Shown: positions 62,566 through 64,000 of the stretch, piece after piece | Numbering within the stretch: position 1 is the stretch's first letter | Layout of the letters: every line of letters begins with the position of its first letter | DNA from: Hominifimenecus microfluidus | Lineage (GTDB): Bacteria; Bacillota; Clostridia; Lachnospirales; Lachnospiraceae | Length of the DNA: 64,000 bases | Assembly: GCA_020687485.1 (NCBI GenBank) | Contig: JAJEQR010000010.1 | Coordinates: 1 to 64,000, forward strand | Direction: 5' to 3' | Notes under the pieces: model-generated | Database searches by the model: none | The model's input: the letters and a program-made list of their open reading frames with translations, nothing else | Told to the model about the DNA's origin: nothing | Program-made: the position numbers and the translations under genes

Positions 62566-63870
62566 GTGAGTGGCATGGATCAGGTGGATATGGAACAGGA
62601 AATCCTTCGGGATTTAAGGGAAAGTGTGATGGAAGAGATGGATTTCTCTTCGGAGATCAGCGATGAGAAGCTTTTTGCCCGTATTGACTATGCGCTGATG
62701 CGGGAAAGCCGAAAGCGTCTGCTCTCGATTGAAGAGCGGACAAGGCTGCGCCGGCGGGTTTTTGATTCTTTCCGGCGGCTGGATATCCTTCAGGAGCTGC
62801 TGGAGGATGAGAGCGTGACCGAGATTATGGTGAATGGCATGGAGTCGATTTATCTGGAGCGCGGCGGGCGGCTGAGCCGCTGGGACCGGACTTTTGATTC
62901 GGAAGAGAAGCTGATGGATGTGGTTCAGCAGATGGCGGCAAGAGTGAACCGTGTGGTAAATACTTCGTCGCCGATTGTGGATGCCAGACTCTCTGACGGT
63001 TCGCGTATTCATGTAGTGCTGCCTCCGGCGGCTCCGGACGGGCCGATCCTGACGATCCGTAAGTTTCCATCGGAGCCGATTACGATGGAGCAGATGATCC
63101 GCATCGGAAGCATCACCCGTGAGGCTTCTGTGTTTCTGCAGCGGCTGGTTCTGGCCGGCTACAACCTTTTTATCAGTGGAGGAACCGGCTCCGGCAAGAC
63201 GACTTTTCTGAATGCGCTGTCGGCGTATATTCCGCAGGACGAGAGGGTGATTACGATTGAGGATTCGCTAGAGCTGCGCTTGTCGCTGGCGCACTGCGTC
63301 CGGCTGGAGGCGCGGAACGCGAATCTCGAGGGCGAGAGGGAGATTCGGATCAGGGATCTGATCCGGGCGGCGCTGCGAATGCGGCCGGACCGGCTGATTG
63401 TAGGCGAGGTGCGCGGCGAGGAGGCTCTGGATATGCTGCAGGCTATGAATACCGGCCATGACGGCTCCCTTTCCACCGGACACGGCAACAGTCCGAAGGA
63501 TATGCTGGCGCGGCTGGAGACGATGATTCTGACCGGCGGCGAGCTTCCGCTTCCGGCAGTCCGTGGTCAGATGGCTTCCGCGCTGGATGTGATGGTGCAT
63601 CTGGTGCGGAGCAGGGACGGGCATAGACGCGTCGATTCCATTGTGGAGGTGCTTGGATATGAAGAAGGGGAAGTTCAGCTCAATTCGCTGTTCGAATCGC
63701 GGCCCGGCCCGGACAAAGAGCAGGTTCTCATTGCAGTCGGTACGCTGTACCAGCAGGAAAAGTGGAGGAATGCCGGATTACCGGAGATACCGGCTGTCGG
63801 CGGTGGAGACGTTTCGCTTTGCGGCGGTTCTGGCGGTGATCTCGCTGACGATGGGAATTCTGTTCTATGA
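62566..63870 (+). CDS. Tad secretion ATPase TadA/CpaF (VirB11-like)
   Basis: The 434-residue ATPase has an N-terminal helical region, VTEIMVNGMESIYLERGGRL, Walker A in LFISGGTGSGKTTFLNAL, VITIEDSLELRL (Asp box), MRPDRLIVGEVRGEEALD (Walker B) and TGHDGSLSTGHGNSP (His box). It powers pilus assembly. The GTG at 62566 or the ATG at 62575 could be the start; GGAGAT is upstream. The last 35 residues (NAGLPEIPAVGGG onward) overlap the next gene by 101 bp and do not look like a family tail. Confidence 0.9.
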   Translation: MSGMDQVDMEQEILRDLRESVMEEMDFSSEISDEKLFARIDYALMRESRKRLLSIEERTRLRRRVFDSFRRLDILQELLEDESVTEIMVNGMESIYLERGGRLSRWDRTFDSEEKLMDVVQQMAARVNRVVNTSSPIVDARLSDGSRIHVVLPPAAPDGPILTIRKFPSEPITMEQMIRIGSITREASVFLQRLVLAGYNLFISGGTGSGKTTFLNALSAYIPQDERVITIEDSLELRLSLAHCVRLEARNANLEGEREIRIRDLIRAALRMRPDRLIVGEVRGEEALDMLQAMNTGHDGSLSTGHGNSPKDMLARLETMILTGGELPLPAVRGQMASALDVMVHLVRSRDGHRRVDSIVEVLGYEEGEVQLNSLFESRPGPDKEQVLIAVGTLYQQEKWRNAGLPEIPAVGGGDVSLCGGSGGDLADDGNSVL

Positions 63871-64000
63871 CAGTTGGATGGTCGGCCTGATTCTCTTCAT
63901 TCTCCTGCTCCCACTTCTTAAAGTAGAGCGGGAACGCCTGCAGAAAAAGCGGAAGCGTCAGCTGGCAAGACAGTTTCGTGACGGGATGCAGGCATTGGCA
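63770..64000 (+). CDS. TadB-like pilus membrane protein, truncated by window end
   Basis: The first 77 residues read PDYRRYRLSAVETFRF, a hydrophobic LAVISLTMGILFYDSWMVG, a second LILFILLLPLL, then KKRKRQLARQFRDGMQALA. The K-R...L-x-x-QFRD-x-M-x-A-L-A motif is that of T2SS-F/TadB proteins at the first cytoplasmic domain. The ATG at 63770 has GGAGG only 1 nt upstream, so the start is uncertain; a TTG at 63731 is in frame. It overlaps the TadA gene. Confidence 0.75.
   Translation, partial: MPDYRRYRLSAVETFRFAAVLAVISLTMGILFYDSWMVGLILFILLLPLLKVERERLQKKRKRQLARQFRDGMQALA

Overview
The window comes from a low-to-mid GC, spore-forming member of the Clostridia, most likely a Lachnospiraceae. The evidence is spo0A with Spo0A boxes, an Ile T-box riboswitch, YtrA-type GntR and CsoR regulators, lone ECF S components, Clostridia-style Shine-Dalgarno sites and a Tad pilus locus. 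No rRNA or tRNA gene was seen. Two regions with different character are present.

Region 1 (1 to about 12.9 kb) is an AT-rich accessory island. From the left it holds a transposase tail (IS66-like), a large serine recombinase with a 60-codon upstream ORF, and a 1.2 kb non-coding tract packed with about 15 copies of a 25-bp palindrome. Then come defence genes on the minus strand: a Gabija pair (GajA OLD-type nuclease and GajB UvrD-like helicase), an Mrr-type restriction endonuclease overlapping a D12-class adenine methyltransferase, and an AAA/DUF4143 ATPase. The island ends with a non-coding block of iteron-like repeats and hairpins, TnpV, and an XRE regulator whose 5' end is cut off inside the remains of a DUF1703-type ATPase/nuclease gene. 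The palindrome array is the most striking unexplained structure: arm sequences differ from copy to copy but stay complementary, while the outer ACTT/AAGT, the inner CAA-N-TTG and the 25-bp length are kept.

Region 2 (about 13 to 64 kb) is ordinary chromosome of higher GC. In order: aminotransferase + ECF S component; GntR-controlled ABC transporter; S41 protease + vWA protein + MoxR ATPase; amino-acid ABC transporter; second ECF S component; DUF308 membrane protein; oleate hydratase; TenA and a SAM methyltransferase (minus); a DUF6282 hydrolase + NCS2 nucleobase permease; a copper block (csoR, copA, small HMA chaperone) with CsoR operators in the promoter and a structured csoR-copA spacer; a ZIP remnant; a heterodimeric ABC exporter; spo0A; plsC and pncB (minus); a MATE exporter; T-box-controlled ileS; glycogen phosphorylase; a degenerate LytM/M23 membrane protein; a PD-(D/E)XK transposase-like protein; a MATE exporter with its MarR regulator; a P1-family peptidase; glgB with a highly structured leader; azlCD; and the start of a Tad pilus operon (prepilin peptidase, TadZ/CpaE-like, TadA/CpaF, TadB cut by the window end).

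Function calls rest on motifs read by eye. No database search, folding program or alignment was run.
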